64,000 bases of DNA from Halonotius sp046719765 (GCF_046719765.1 NZ_JABEBY010000005.1:62001-126000); one strand, 5' to 3'. Positions 44,428 to 53,461 are shown, counted from the first letter of the stretch. Notes: generated by a model not told the origin, from the sequence alone. A program made the numbers and translations.

Positions 44428-45930
44428 TCAGACATACTGGTCGACCTCCTGCTGGCGTCGCGCGGCAGCAGCAGCCAGCGTTTCCCGGCGCGCGTCGAGG
44501 GCGTCGCTGTCGGTTGCCACATCTTCGCGGGCCGTTTTGATCGACGCGTCGACAGCTCCCGGCGCGGGGCCGCCGACCGAATCGCGGCTCGCCACGCTGT
44601 CAGCCGGATCGAGTGTCGACTCGACGCTCGCCTCGTCGACGTACTCGAACAGCGATTCACCCAGCACCTCCTCAGCAGCCGCGTCGAGTACGGCAGCGGT
44701 TACGCCGTCGTCGCTCGCTTCGGCCTCTTCAGCGGCCAGCGCGACGACCTCGTGAGCGGTGCGGAACGGCAGCCCCGCCATCGCCAACAGATCGGCGATG
44801 CCGGTCGCCGTCGCAAAGCCGTCGTCCGCTTCCGCCGCCAGCACCTCGGCGTTCCAGTCGGCGGTCGCCACCGCGCCCGCCGCGATCGACGACGCCTCAA
44901 CGACGGCATCGACCGCGCGGAACGTATGCGGATGCGCGCGCTGGAGGTCGCGGTTGTACGCCCGCGGCAGCCCCTTCAGCGTCGTCAACAACCCGGTCAG
45001 TTCACCGGTCGCGTCGCCGGCGACGGCGCGGGTCAACTCCAGCGTGTCGGGGTTTTTTTTCTGTGGCATGATCGAGGAGGTCGAACTGTAGTCGTCCGAC
45101 AACTCGATATATCCCTTGTTGGCGAAAACGACGATGTCCTCGGCGAGTCCCGACAGCGTGGTCGCGTGGATCGCCAGCGCGGCGGTCGCTTCCGCGAGGA
45201 AGTCCCGCGCGGAGGCGGCATCCATCGAGTTCTCGACGACGCGGCCGAAACCGAGCAGTTCGGCGGTGCGCTCGCGGTCGATATCGAACGGCGTGCCCGC
45301 GAAGGCTGCCCCGCCGAGCGGCGACTCGTTCGTGCGGTCGTAGGCATCGAGCAAACGAGCGGTGTCGCGGCCGACGGCGGCCGCATACGACGAGAGGTAG
45401 TGACCAACCGTGATCGGCTGGGCCGGCTGGAGATGCGTGTAGCCTGGCATCACCGTCTCGGTATGCTCGGCGGCGGCCTCCAGCAGCGATTTACGCAGCG
45501 CGAGCGTTGTCTCGATGGCGTCCAGCAGATCCGTACGAAGGCGATATCGAATGCAGGTGGCGACCTCGTCGTTGCGGCTCCGGGCGGTGTGCATCTTCCC
45601 ACCATCGGGGCCGGCGCGGTCGATGACGGCCGACTCGATGGCCTCGTGGACATCTTCGCCGTCAGGGAGGTCGCCGTGGCCGGCTGCTTCAACATCATTG
45701 AGCGCAGCCAGAATCTCACCGGCCACGTCGTCGCCGATGATTTCTTGCTCGGCGAGCATGACGACGTGGGCGCGGTCGACCGCGAGATCAGCCGCAAAAA
45801 TCCGGCTGTCGCCGGCGAGACTCGACAGGAATTCGCGGGCGGGGCCGCCGCTGAAGCGGTCGCGACGGACGACCGTCTCGTCGTCCGCGTCGTTCGGATC
45901 AGCCGTGCCGTCCGTCGCGTCGTCGGCCAT
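44428..45930 (-). CDS. argH: Argininosuccinate lyase
   Basis: 500 residues. The fumarase/aspartase superfamily signature is SSIMPQKKNPDTLELTR. Other landmarks are HTARSRNDEVATCIRYRLRT, GYTHLQPAQPITVGHYL and LGGAAFAGTPFDIDR. It splits argininosuccinate to arginine and fumarate. It follows argG by six bases. The N-terminus carries ~15 Asp-rich residues (MADDATDGTADPNDADDET) ahead of the core. Confidence 0.97.
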   Translation of the reverse strand: MADDATDGTADPNDADDETVVRRDRFSGGPAREFLSSLAGDSRIFAADLAVDRAHVVMLAEQEIIGDDVAGEILAALNDVEAAGHGDLPDGEDVHEAIESAVIDRAGPDGGKMHTARSRNDEVATCIRYRLRTDLLDAIETTLALRKSLLEAAAEHTETVMPGYTHLQPAQPITVGHYLSSYAAAVGRDTARLLDAYDRTNESPLGGAAFAGTPFDIDRERTAELLGFGRVVENSMDAASARDFLAEATAALAIHATTLSGLAEDIVVFANKGYIELSDDYSSTSSIMPQKKNPDTLELTRAVAGDATGELTGLLTTLKGLPRAYNRDLQRAHPHTFRAVDAVVEASSIAAGAVATADWNAEVLAAEADDGFATATGIADLLAMAGLPFRTAHEVVALAAEEAEASDDGVTAAVLDAAAEEVLGESLFEYVDEASVESTLDPADSVASRDSVGGPAPGAVDASIKTAREDVATDSDALDARRETLAAAAARRQQEVDQYV

Positions 45931-45936
45931 CGTTGC

Positions 45937-47163
45937 TTATTCGTCGCTCTCGTCGCCGTCAGTTGCCCCGCGCTTCGCCTCGGCGGCGCGCTTGGCTTCG
46001 GCCGCGATCCGATCCTGATAGCCGTGATATTTGGCGACGCCGGTCGCGTCGGCTTGGGTGATGTCGCCGACTTTCTCGGTGTTGAAGGAGGCGGCGTCGG
46101 CGGAGTACACCGCGTAGTCGCTGTCGCGGCCGACGACGCGGGCCTGGCCGCCCTCGAAGCGGATCGTCACCGAGCCGGTGACTTTCGTTTGGGTCTCCTC
46201 GATGAATCCCTCAAGCGCGGCGACGAGTGGGCCATCGACGAGGCCTTCGTACCCTTTCTGGCTCCACTCGGCATCGACCTGCTGTTTGAAGTCGCGTTCC
46301 TCTTTCGTGAGGACGAGTGCTTCCAGCCCCTTGTGGGCGTTGAGCAGCGTCGTCGCCGCGGGGTGTTCGTAGTTTTCGCGGACTTTCAGGCCGAGCATGC
46401 GGTCTTCCATCATATCGGTGCGGCCGACGCCGTAGGAGCCCGCGAGTTCGTTGAGTTCTTCGATGAGTTCGATGGGTTCCAGCTCCTCGCCGTTCAGCGA
46501 GACGGGGTAGCCGTTCTCGAAGCCGAGTTCGATCTCCTCGCCGAAGCCGCTCGGCGCGGTCGTCCACTCGTAGATCTCCTCGCCCGGCACGTGGTCGGGC
46601 TCTTCGAGGTCGCCGCCCTCGATGGAGCGACTCCAGAGGTTGGTGTCGATCGACCACGTGCCTTCGTTGCCGGCCTCGACGGGGAGGTTGCGCTCAGCGG
46701 CGTACTCGATCTCCCAGTCGCGGGTCATCCCCATCTCGCGGACGGGCGCGATGACTTCGAGATCGGAGGCTCGCCAGATCGCCTCAAATCGGAGTTGGTC
46801 GTTGCCCTTGCCGGTACAGCCGTGAGCGATGCCGTCGCAGCCTTCCTCCTCGGCGACGCGGAGGATCGCTTTGGCGATCACCGGCCGGGCCAGCGCGGTG
46901 CCCAGCGGGTAGCCCTGATAGTCGGCGTTGGCGCGGACGGCGTCGAAACAGAGGTCGGCGAACTCCGCTTTGGCGTCGACGACGTGGTGATCGAGGTCGA
47001 GTGCCTCGGCGGTTTCTCGGGCCTCTTCGAACTCGTCGGCCGGCTGGCCGACGTCGACGGTGACGCCGATCACTTCGTCGTAGCCGTACTCCTCTTCGAG
47101 AACCGGCACGCAGACGGTGGTGTCGAGCCCACCGCTGAACGCCAGTGCCACGCGGTTTGTCAT
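45937..47163 (-). CDS. argG: Argininosuccinate synthase
   Basis: 408 residues from MTNRVALAFSGGLDTTVCVP, with the PP-loop ATP motif AFSGGLDTT. Also seen: CTGKGNDQLRFE and SYGVGRTDMMEDRMLGLK. It joins citrulline and aspartate with ATP. The Met four codons upstream is discounted as the family begins here. It is first in the argG-argH unit. Confidence 0.97.
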   Translation of the reverse strand: MTNRVALAFSGGLDTTVCVPVLEEEYGYDEVIGVTVDVGQPADEFEEARETAEALDLDHHVVDAKAEFADLCFDAVRANADYQGYPLGTALARPVIAKAILRVAEEEGCDGIAHGCTGKGNDQLRFEAIWRASDLEVIAPVREMGMTRDWEIEYAAERNLPVEAGNEGTWSIDTNLWSRSIEGGDLEEPDHVPGEEIYEWTTAPSGFGEEIELGFENGYPVSLNGEELEPIELIEELNELAGSYGVGRTDMMEDRMLGLKVRENYEHPAATTLLNAHKGLEALVLTKEERDFKQQVDAEWSQKGYEGLVDGPLVAALEGFIEETQTKVTGSVTIRFEGGQARVVGRDSDYAVYSADAASFNTEKVGDITQADATGVAKYHGYQDRIAAEAKRAAEAKRGATDGDESDE

Positions 47164-47187
47164 TACCCACACCAAACGGGGAGTGGG

Positions 47188-47212
47188 CCTTAAATTCAGT
47201 GATTTTAAAATC
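47188..47212 (-). promoter_or_regulatory. argG promoter with adjacent perfect palindrome
   Basis: GAATTTAAGG (47188-47197) on the minus strand is 25-34 bases before the ATG at 47163, a good TATA position. Just upstream is the perfect 12-base palindrome GATTTTAAAATC (47201-47212), a candidate site for an arginine-responsive regulator. Confidence 0.6.
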
Positions 47213-47470
47213 CGAAAACAACCGCAGAGACGGCTCTACGCGGTCGAAAACGATATTTTCGCGGAACGAATCAGCGACGGTCGAACCCAAAACGAGGCCT
47301 ACCGGCCCGACCGTCGAGACGAGGCGGGGCCGCCGGTCGGCCCCGCTCGCGGTAGTCGCCGCAGCCGCCGTTCGCCGACGAACGCTGGCGCGGTGCGACG
47401 GGCGACAGTCATTATCGATCCCTTGGTGGTCGGCTACATAATGATTTCGTGATCGCTGCGAGGGACACCG
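47213..47470. other. Non-coding gap between MATE and argG with a strong hairpin
   Basis: No gene is seen in the 307 bases between argG and the MATE exporter. The main structure is GCGGGGCCG-5-CGGCCCCGC at 47324-47346, a perfect 9-base stem. It lies 125 bases after the MATE stop on the same strand. It has no T-run, so it may be a terminator, an RNA end or a small RNA. Confidence 0.5.
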
Positions 47471-48982
47471 CTAGTCGGATTCGGCGGCTCCATCGACACT
47501 GTCAGGAGGCGGTGTCGTCGCTGTCTCGCCGCGCACGTCGCCGTCGCGCCACGTCCCGCGCCGGAACCACAGCCACGCGATGGTCGCCCCCGCGATATTC
47601 GAGACGAAGAAGGCCAGCCAGATCCCGCGCACGCCGAAGACAAGATCGGCATACGGGATCGGCAGGCGGAACTGCGAGGCGATGTAGGCGACCGGCAGCC
47701 GGATGCCGCCGAGGGTCACGATAGCGATGGCGGCGGCGGTCAGCGTCTTGCCCGCTCCGCGGAAGCCGCCGGTGAAGGCGCGCATAACCCCAATAAACCC
47801 GAACGACAGCGCGGTGTACCGGAGGAAGGTCGCCCCCTCCGCGAGCACTGCGGGATCGGTAGTGAACACGGCGACGATGGGGGTCGGCAGCAGGAAGATC
47901 ACCACCCCCATCAGTCCGAGGATACCGAACAGCCCCTTGGCCGCGAGGTAGTTGGCCGCTTCGGCGCGGTCGTAGTTGCCGGCCCCGATGTTCTGGCCGG
48001 ACATCGTCTCGACGCCGCGGGCGACCGCGATCGCCGGCAGGAAGATCACCGAGAAGACGCGGGTGCCGATCCCAAAGGCGGCGACGACGGCCGTCGAGAA
48101 CAGCCCGACGACGATCAACAGCGCGTTGACCGACAGCGCGCGGCCGGTGCCCTCGATGCTGGCGGGGACGCCGATCCGCAGGATCTTGGGTAGGTACGCG
48201 AAGTCGGGCCACATATCGCTGAGGCTGATCCGAATCCCCCGGCTGCCCGACAGCATGATCCCGATGCCGACGACCATCGCAAGGCTGCGGGAGAAGACGG
48301 TCGCAATCGCCGCCCCCTCGATCCCCATACCGGTGAAGCCCGTCGCGGCGAACAGTGTTTCTTGAACGCCGGCCAGTCCGACCATTCCGAACAGCGGGTT
48401 GGCCTCGAACCCGAAGATGAGGAACGGGTCGAGCACGACATTGATGACGACCGTGCCGAACATGACGACCATCGGCGTGATCGTGTCGCCCGACCCCCGC
48501 ATCAGCGAGATGAACACGAAAAAGCCGAACATGAACGGCAGCCCCAGCGCGATCACTTCCATGTAGGCGGTCGCCCCCGGTAACACGTCCGACGAGGCTC
48601 CGAGAAAGGCGAGAAACGGCTCGACGAACGGGTAGCTGCCGAGCCCCAAAACGAGCGAGCCGACGAGGGCGAACGTCACCGTCTGGGAGGCGGCGTACTC
48701 GGCCTGCTCGGTCTCGTCGGCCCCGGTGTGTTGGGCGACCAGCACGCTGCCCGCCACTGACAGGCCCATTCCCAACGAAATGAGGAGAAAGACCATCGGG
48801 AAGCCGAAGGAGATCGCCGCCAGTGCCTCCGTCGAGTACCGGCCGAGCCAGAACGTGTCGGCCAGATTGTAGGCAGTCTGCAACAGGTTCGTGATGACAA
48901 TCGGCAACGAGAGATACACCAGCGGCTTGAGGATGCCGCCCTCGGTCAGTTCGAGTTCTGCTTGGCCTTTGAACAGGCTCAC
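47471..48982 (-). CDS. MATE family multidrug exporter
   Basis: 503 residues with about 12 hydrophobic segments. MATE features are LVYLSLPIVITNLLQTAYNL, ADTFWLGRYSTEALAAISFG, and GIGTRVFSVIFLPAIAVARG in the second half. It exports toxic cations or drugs using a sodium or proton gradient. The start overlaps the TetR stop by four bases, so they are one operon. The C-terminus is a short hydrophilic tail. Confidence 0.95.
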   Translation of the reverse strand: MSLFKGQAELELTEGGILKPLVYLSLPIVITNLLQTAYNLADTFWLGRYSTEALAAISFGFPMVFLLISLGMGLSVAGSVLVAQHTGADETEQAEYAASQTVTFALVGSLVLGLGSYPFVEPFLAFLGASSDVLPGATAYMEVIALGLPFMFGFFVFISLMRGSGDTITPMVVMFGTVVINVVLDPFLIFGFEANPLFGMVGLAGVQETLFAATGFTGMGIEGAAIATVFSRSLAMVVGIGIMLSGSRGIRISLSDMWPDFAYLPKILRIGVPASIEGTGRALSVNALLIVVGLFSTAVVAAFGIGTRVFSVIFLPAIAVARGVETMSGQNIGAGNYDRAEAANYLAAKGLFGILGLMGVVIFLLPTPIVAVFTTDPAVLAEGATFLRYTALSFGFIGVMRAFTGGFRGAGKTLTAAAIAIVTLGGIRLPVAYIASQFRLPIPYADLVFGVRGIWLAFFVSNIAGATIAWLWFRRGTWRDGDVRGETATTPPPDSVDGAAESD

Positions 48983-49557
48983 GCCGTCGCCTCCGGCCGC
49001 CAGCCCAACTCGGTTTCGAGATACCCCTCGACGACGCGGCGCGTGTCCGCGGGGGACTCCCCGAGGGCAACCGTCCGAACGTGGCCGCCGTTGATCGCCG
49101 TGGTGACGAACCGCGCCACTGCAGCCGGATCGCTCGCCTCGAAATGCCCCGCTTCGATCCCGTCGTCGACGGCGGTTTCGATAACCGACCGCAGTCGCTC
49201 GTCGAGGTCGACGAACCGCTGGCGATAGGTCTCGTGGTAGGGGGCTTGTGCCTTCAGTTCCATGAGTGCGACCGGGAACTCGTCGTCGGGGTCGGCGGCG
49301 AACACCGCATCGAGAACGGCGGTGAGCTGTGTGGGCGGATCGCTCGCCTCGACGACGACATCCCGTTCGAAGCGGTCGATCAGGTCGTCGAGAAACGCGT
49401 TCAACAGCTCCTCTTTCGTGTCGAAGTGGTAGTGGATCGCCGCCGTCGTCACCGACGATTCAGCGGCGATCCGCTGCATCGTGAGGTCGGCGTACCCGTG
49501 TTCACAGAGGCTTCGACCGGTTGCTCGAATGATCGCGTCGGTCGTCTCCGTTGCCAT
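48979..49557 (-). CDS. TetR/AcrR family repressor of the MATE operon
   Basis: 192 residues. The N-terminal HTH covers 'IIRATGRSLCEHGYADLTMQ' and RIAAESSVTTAAIHYHFDTKEELL (about 8-55). The ligand domain follows. It is the first gene, with MATE next. The palindrome at 49571-49584 overlaps the promoter, so it probably represses its own operon and lifts on binding an exported compound. Confidence 0.93.
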   Translation of the reverse strand: MATETTDAIIRATGRSLCEHGYADLTMQRIAAESSVTTAAIHYHFDTKEELLNAFLDDLIDRFERDVVVEASDPPTQLTAVLDAVFAADPDDEFPVALMELKAQAPYHETYRQRFVDLDERLRSVIETAVDDGIEAGHFEASDPAAVARFVTTAINGGHVRTVALGESPADTRRVVEGYLETELGWRPEATA

Positions 49558-49570
49558 TTCCCTAACTTAC

Positions 49571-49584
49571 TAACTGATTAGTTA
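49571..49584. promoter_or_regulatory. Operator-like inverted repeat overlapping the TetR-MATE promoter
   Basis: TAACT-GATT-AGTTA, with flanking TTAC and AG, lies 14-27 bases before the TetR ATG at 49557. It overlaps the AT-rich TTAACTAATC that would be the TATA box. The size and place suit binding by a TetR dimer. Confidence 0.7.
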
Positions 49585-49638
49585 AGAGCGTTCGGATCAC
49601 TCGGCGTACGGGGTCGACGCCGTGTCAGCACCGCGCGC

Positions 49639-50256
49639 TCACAGCCAGAGCGGATCGAACCCGATGTCGACGCCGAGCAGCCAGAACGTGGCGACGATGC
49701 CCGCGGCGGCGACCGGCGGGATCGTGAGGTTGTCGTCGACAGCGACACCGCGAACGACCGGTTTGATCCCGTCGGCGACCGCGCCGACGGCCGCGCCGAC
49801 GGCCGCCGCGACAGCCCCGACACCGAGAGTCGATCCGGCGACGGTAAACGGGACGGCGAGGACAAAACAGACGCCGAACATCGCGGCGACGACCGCGGGG
49901 CGTTTGTGTTCGTCGGCCGTGTTGTCGCCCAACTCGCCGCTGATCGGATCGCCGAGAATGAGCATCAACATCGCCGGAATCGTCACCACCGGGCCGAACA
50001 GCACGGCGACGCCGGTCATACTCAGCATGTAGAGCGCGTAGCCCGCGACCGCGTGCTGTTCGTACGGGCGCGTGATCTCGTCGTAGATCGGGTGATCGAG
50101 ACCGACGACGAGCCGCAGGAATTCGAGGGTGAAGACGATGCCCGTCACGACGAGCATAAAATACCGGAGTTCTCGCCACGTCACGATGTCGAGCAGGTAG
50201 ATCACCGGCATCCCGACGCCGCTGGCGTGGATCAGCCGTCGCCCGTACTCGCTCAT
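49639..50256 (-). CDS. Dolichol/phytol kinase-like membrane protein
   Basis: 205 residues, about 6 hydrophobic segments. It opens SEYGRRLIHASGVGMPVIYL, with the RR..H...G of dolichol kinases. It has MLMLILGDPISGELGDNTAD (D-x2-G) and GAVADGIKPVVRGVAVDDNL-TIPPVAAAG, the CTP-binding GDxxA and DDNxxIP motifs of the SEC59/VTE5 family. It likely phosphorylates a polyprenol with CTP. It stands downstream of glyS on the same strand (49-base gap). Confidence 0.88.
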   Translation of the reverse strand: MSEYGRRLIHASGVGMPVIYLLDIVTWRELRYFMLVVTGIVFTLEFLRLVVGLDHPIYDEITRPYEQHAVAGYALYMLSMTGVAVLFGPVVTIPAMLMLILGDPISGELGDNTADEHKRPAVVAAMFGVCFVLAVPFTVAGSTLGVGAVAAAVGAAVGAVADGIKPVVRGVAVDDNLTIPPVAAAGIVATFWLLGVDIGFDPLWL

Positions 50257-50305
50257 GGCCGTCGTCTCGGTGTTGGTCGACCCATCGGTACTGGCTGTCG
50301 CATCG

Positions 50306-52144
50306 TCACGCAGTCGTTACGTCGGTATCGACGCGCTCGTAGCGATCCTGGAGGTCGGCGAACTCGCGGTTGCCGTCGAAGATGGCTTCGAGTTCGGCGG
50401 CGAGATCGGCGATCGGCAGCCGGAGTTGAGCCGCTGAATCGCGTTCTCGGAGTGTTACCGTCGGCTCGCCGTCGCCCTCCAGCCCCTCGTGGTCGACGGT
50501 CACACAGAACGGCGTGCCGACCTCGTCCTGTCGCCGGTAGCGACGGCCGATCGAGCCCGAGTCGTCGTAGCTGACCGACAGCCCTGCGGCCCGCAACTCG
50601 TCGGCCACATCGTCGGCCGTCCCGAGCAGAGCGCCGTCGTCGACGAGCGGGAAGACGGCCACGTCGGTCGGCGCGATTTCCGGGGCCAACGAGAGGTACG
50701 TGCGGGTCTCGTCGTCGACGGTGTCCTCGCTGTAGGCGTGATCGAGCAGCGTGTAGACCGTCCGGCCGACGCCGAAGGAGGGTTCGACGACGTGGGGCGT
50801 GATATGCTCACCCGACTCGGTCTGTTCTTCGATTGCGAAGTTTGCCACGTCGGTGTCGACGGTGTAGCTCTCGCCGTCGTCGCCGGACTGCGTCCGGCTG
50901 CCAGAGGCGTCAGACGACGCCTCGCTGACATCGACCGTTACCTCGTCGTCCTCGAAGGCGTCGGGATCGTCGTCAGCGAGTTCTTGCAGCGCGTCGGCCA
51001 CGTCGCCCGCGTCGCCACCGAACTCGGGACCCAACGCCGACATATCGGGATCGACGGTCGCGCGTTCGACGGTTTTCGGCTCGTCGTAGCGTTTGAAGAT
51101 CGTAAAGCGATCCTCGGAGTGCTCGCCGTGTTTCCGGAGGTCGTAGTCGCCGCGGTAGGCGAAGCCGGCGATCTCGATCCAGTTGCCGCCAACCTCACTT
51201 TCGGCGTCCCAACAGTCGGCGGCGTAGTGGGCGCGCTCGCCAGCGAGGTGTTGGCGGAACCGGAACCGATCCATGTCGACGCCGACGCGCTCGTACCAGC
51301 CCTGCGCCACACCGAGGAAGTACGCCACCCACGGCGAGCCGATGATTTCTTCGGCTACTGCGTCGCCAATGGTCGTCTCGATATAGTCGCCGTCATCGGC
51401 GTTCTGCTCCGTCGCCGGGTAGAGCGTGACCTCTACGTCTTCGACGTCTTCCAGCGGCGGTTCGTCTTCGTCGGGATCGATGAACTGCTCTAACTCCGCC
51501 TGTGTGAACTCACGCACGCGAATGATTCCACGGCGCGGACTGATCTCGTTGCGGTAGGCCGGGCCGATCTGGGTAACCCCGAAGGGGAGTTGCCCGCGGG
51601 CGTACTCTTTGAGTCGCGGAAACTCGACGAAGATGCCCTGTGCCGTCTCGGGTCGCAGGTAGCCGGGTTGGCCGCTGCCGGGGCCGATCGAGGTCTCGAA
51701 CATGAGGTTGAAATCCTCGACCGGTTCGCCCGCGAGGTCGGCCCCGCAGGTCGGACACGCAAGGTCATGCTCGCGGATCAGTTCCTCGACGCGGTCGACG
51801 CCGAGTGCTTCGGCGTCCTCGATATCCTCCACGGCGTCTTCGATCAGATGGTCGGCGCGGTGGCTCTCGCCGCACTCCGCACACTCGATGAGCATGTCGT
51901 CGAACCCGTCGAGATGCCCCGACGCCTCGAAGACGGGTTCGGGCATGACGGTCGGGGCTTCGATCTCCTCGTTGCCGAGTCTGAGGGTGAACTGCTCGCG
52001 CCACGCCGACTCGACGTTGCGTTTGAGGGCCGCACCCTCCGGGCCGAAGGTGTAGAACCCCGCCGTCCCGCCGTAGGCCTCGTTGGCACCGAAAAAGAAG
52101 CCCCGACGTTTGGCGAGTTCGGTGAGTGCCTGCTGGCTGACCAT
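50306..52144 (-). CDS. glyS: Glycine--tRNA ligase
   Basis: 612 residues, class II archaeal/eukaryotic dimeric GlyRS. Motifs: FEASGHLDGFDDM, a zinc knuckle pair ECAECGESHRADH and CPTCGADL, LRPETAQGIFVEFPRLKEYA (motif 2 region), and HVVEPSFGVGRTVYTLLDHA. The C-terminal anticodon domain begins about APTDVAVFPLVDD. Residues ~410-455 hold a Ser/Asp-rich halophilic insertion (VSEASSDASGSRTQSGDDGE). The ATG shares its A with the CBS stop (TGATG), so it is coupled to that gene. Confidence 0.96.
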   Translation of the reverse strand: MVSQQALTELAKRRGFFFGANEAYGGTAGFYTFGPEGAALKRNVESAWREQFTLRLGNEEIEAPTVMPEPVFEASGHLDGFDDMLIECAECGESHRADHLIEDAVEDIEDAEALGVDRVEELIREHDLACPTCGADLAGEPVEDFNLMFETSIGPGSGQPGYLRPETAQGIFVEFPRLKEYARGQLPFGVTQIGPAYRNEISPRRGIIRVREFTQAELEQFIDPDEDEPPLEDVEDVEVTLYPATEQNADDGDYIETTIGDAVAEEIIGSPWVAYFLGVAQGWYERVGVDMDRFRFRQHLAGERAHYAADCWDAESEVGGNWIEIAGFAYRGDYDLRKHGEHSEDRFTIFKRYDEPKTVERATVDPDMSALGPEFGGDAGDVADALQELADDDPDAFEDDEVTVDVSEASSDASGSRTQSGDDGESYTVDTDVANFAIEEQTESGEHITPHVVEPSFGVGRTVYTLLDHAYSEDTVDDETRTYLSLAPEIAPTDVAVFPLVDDGALLGTADDVADELRAAGLSVSYDDSGSIGRRYRRQDEVGTPFCVTVDHEGLEGDGEPTVTLRERDSAAQLRLPIADLAAELEAIFDGNREFADLQDRYERVDTDVTTA

Positions 52145-53001
52145 CAGAGCCCCTCCAGCAGGTCGATATCGCGGACGATACCGACGAGATCACCACCCGA
52201 GACGAGCGGGATCTGTTCGATCTCGTTGGAGATCATCGTCTGGGCGGCGTCAGTCGCGGTCTTGGTCTTGCTGATCGTGATCACATCGCTAGTCATGATC
52301 TCGGCGACCGGCTCGGCGGGGATCTCGACGTTGCGGGTCGGGAAGTAGCTGTTGCCGACGGCCTTGATCCCCTCCCAGGCCCACTCCGAGTCCTGTTCGG
52401 CGATGGATTCGCCGGTGTCGTCTTCGCCCTCGACGACACGGGCGATCCCGACGATATCGACCTCGGTAAGCATCCCCGTCATGTCGCCGTCGTCGTCGAG
52501 GACGACGGTGTAAGGAACGTTTGCGTGGTAGATCTCGCGTTCGGCGACCGTGAGGGGGGTACCGACGTAGGTGGTGTTGATATCACGGGTCGCCAACTCG
52601 CCGACCTGGGTATCGCCGGGGATCTGCTCGCGGGCGATCGCGCGGACGACATCGGTGACGGTGATGATGCCGTCGAGTTCGTCGTTGTCGGTCGGATCGA
52701 CAACCGGGACGCGGCGGGCGTCGTTGTCAACCATATGTGCGGCGGCATCGAGGAGATCAGTGTCGGGGGTCACCGTCTCAACCTCACGGGTGAGCAAGGC
52801 GAGTTGATCCTCGTCGGGGCGTTCGATCAGCGAATCCCGGGAGATGATCCCCCGGTAGACATCGACACCGTCGACGGCCTTGGTCACCGGAACCGACGAA
52901 AAGCCGTGATCTTGCAGGTACGTCAGGACATCGTCACGAGTGCCGGGGAGCTCAACAGTGACAAGCTCGTCACGGGGTGTCATCGCGTCAGCGACGTTCA
53001 T
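52144..53001 (-). CDS. Four-CBS-domain protein
   Basis: 285 residues made of two Bateman modules: CBS1 (~5-65, MNVADAMTPRDELVTVELPG), CBS2 (~70-130), CBS3 (~135-200, LATRDINTTYVGTPLTVAER) and CBS4 (~225-285, VAEIMTSDVITISKTKTATD). CBS pairs bind adenine nucleotides. There is no fused enzyme. It is translationally coupled to glyS downstream, which suggests a role tied to glycyl-tRNA supply or simply a shared operon. Confidence 0.92.
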   Translation of the reverse strand: MNVADAMTPRDELVTVELPGTRDDVLTYLQDHGFSSVPVTKAVDGVDVYRGIISRDSLIERPDEDQLALLTREVETVTPDTDLLDAAAHMVDNDARRVPVVDPTDNDELDGIITVTDVVRAIAREQIPGDTQVGELATRDINTTYVGTPLTVAEREIYHANVPYTVVLDDDGDMTGMLTEVDIVGIARVVEGEDDTGESIAEQDSEWAWEGIKAVGNSYFPTRNVEIPAEPVAEIMTSDVITISKTKTATDAAQTMISNEIEQIPLVSGGDLVGIVRDIDLLEGL

Positions 53002-53074
53002 ACCCCGGCTACCGTCGGCCAGCCTCTTGTATCAACCGAAGGCGGCCGTCGGCACGGCGGTCGGTTCCGATATC

Positions 53075-53084
53075 ATTAAATACC
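53075..53084 (+). promoter_or_regulatory. TATA-box promoter of the 55-aa gene
   Basis: ATTAAATACC lies 21-30 bases before the ATG at 53105 in a GC-rich gap, supporting that this small gene is real. Confidence 0.55.
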
Positions 53085-53104
53085 TGAGCGTGTGAAGATA
53101 TTCC

Positions 53105-53272
53105 ATGACACAGGATCACACGCCTGTTGGGGATGCCGGGGCACCCGAGGTCATGGCCGCCGTCGACGACGCCGACAGCCGGCCCTCGTATGTCATCGCT
53201 GATGTCAGCCGCGACGGCGCGTGGCTCTCCGTCCACGAACCCGACGCTGTGATCCTTTCGGAGTGGTGCTAG
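53105..53272 (+). CDS. Small haloarchaeal protein (DUF7556-like), 55 aa
   Basis: 55 residues: MTQDHTPVGDAGAPEVMAAV then PSYVIADVSRDGAWLSVHEP and LSEWC at the end. It fits a family I know as DUF7556 (EVMAAVDDAD and VIADxSRDxAW.SV). The function is unknown. It is divergent from the CBS/glyS unit. Its C-terminus ends at the tandem repeat patch at 53297. Confidence 0.75.
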   Translation: MTQDHTPVGDAGAPEVMAAVDDADSRPSYVIADVSRDGAWLSVHEPDAVILSEWC

Positions 53273-53296
53273 GTTCGGGTACATGACCAGACTACT

Positions 53297-53358
53297 GCTG
53301 ACACCTGTATCTTGCTCGCGCCTGTCTTTCGCTGACACCTGTCTTCGCTGATACCGCC
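53297..53358. repeat. Imperfect 16-17 bp tandem repeat, about 3.5 copies
   Basis: Units are GCTGACACCTGTATCTT, GCTCGCGCCTGTCTTTC, GCTGACACCTGTCTTC and GCTGATACCGCC, each beginning GCT. They start 24 bases after the 55-aa gene. The rest of the gap 53273-53461 has no gene I can see. Confidence 0.75.
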
Positions 53359-53461
53359 AGAGGAATCACCAACGCAGATCCAGAACACACCTCCAACGCC
53401 CGAACCACCAGCGGTCGACAACAACCCGTGTAATCAAATCCCCACACCCAGTAGAGAGGGT

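Noticed and set aside
44380..47193. A 937-residue plus-strand frame opposite argH and argG
   Set aside because: Mirror frame of GC-rich genes; Arg/Val/Gly-rich with no domain.
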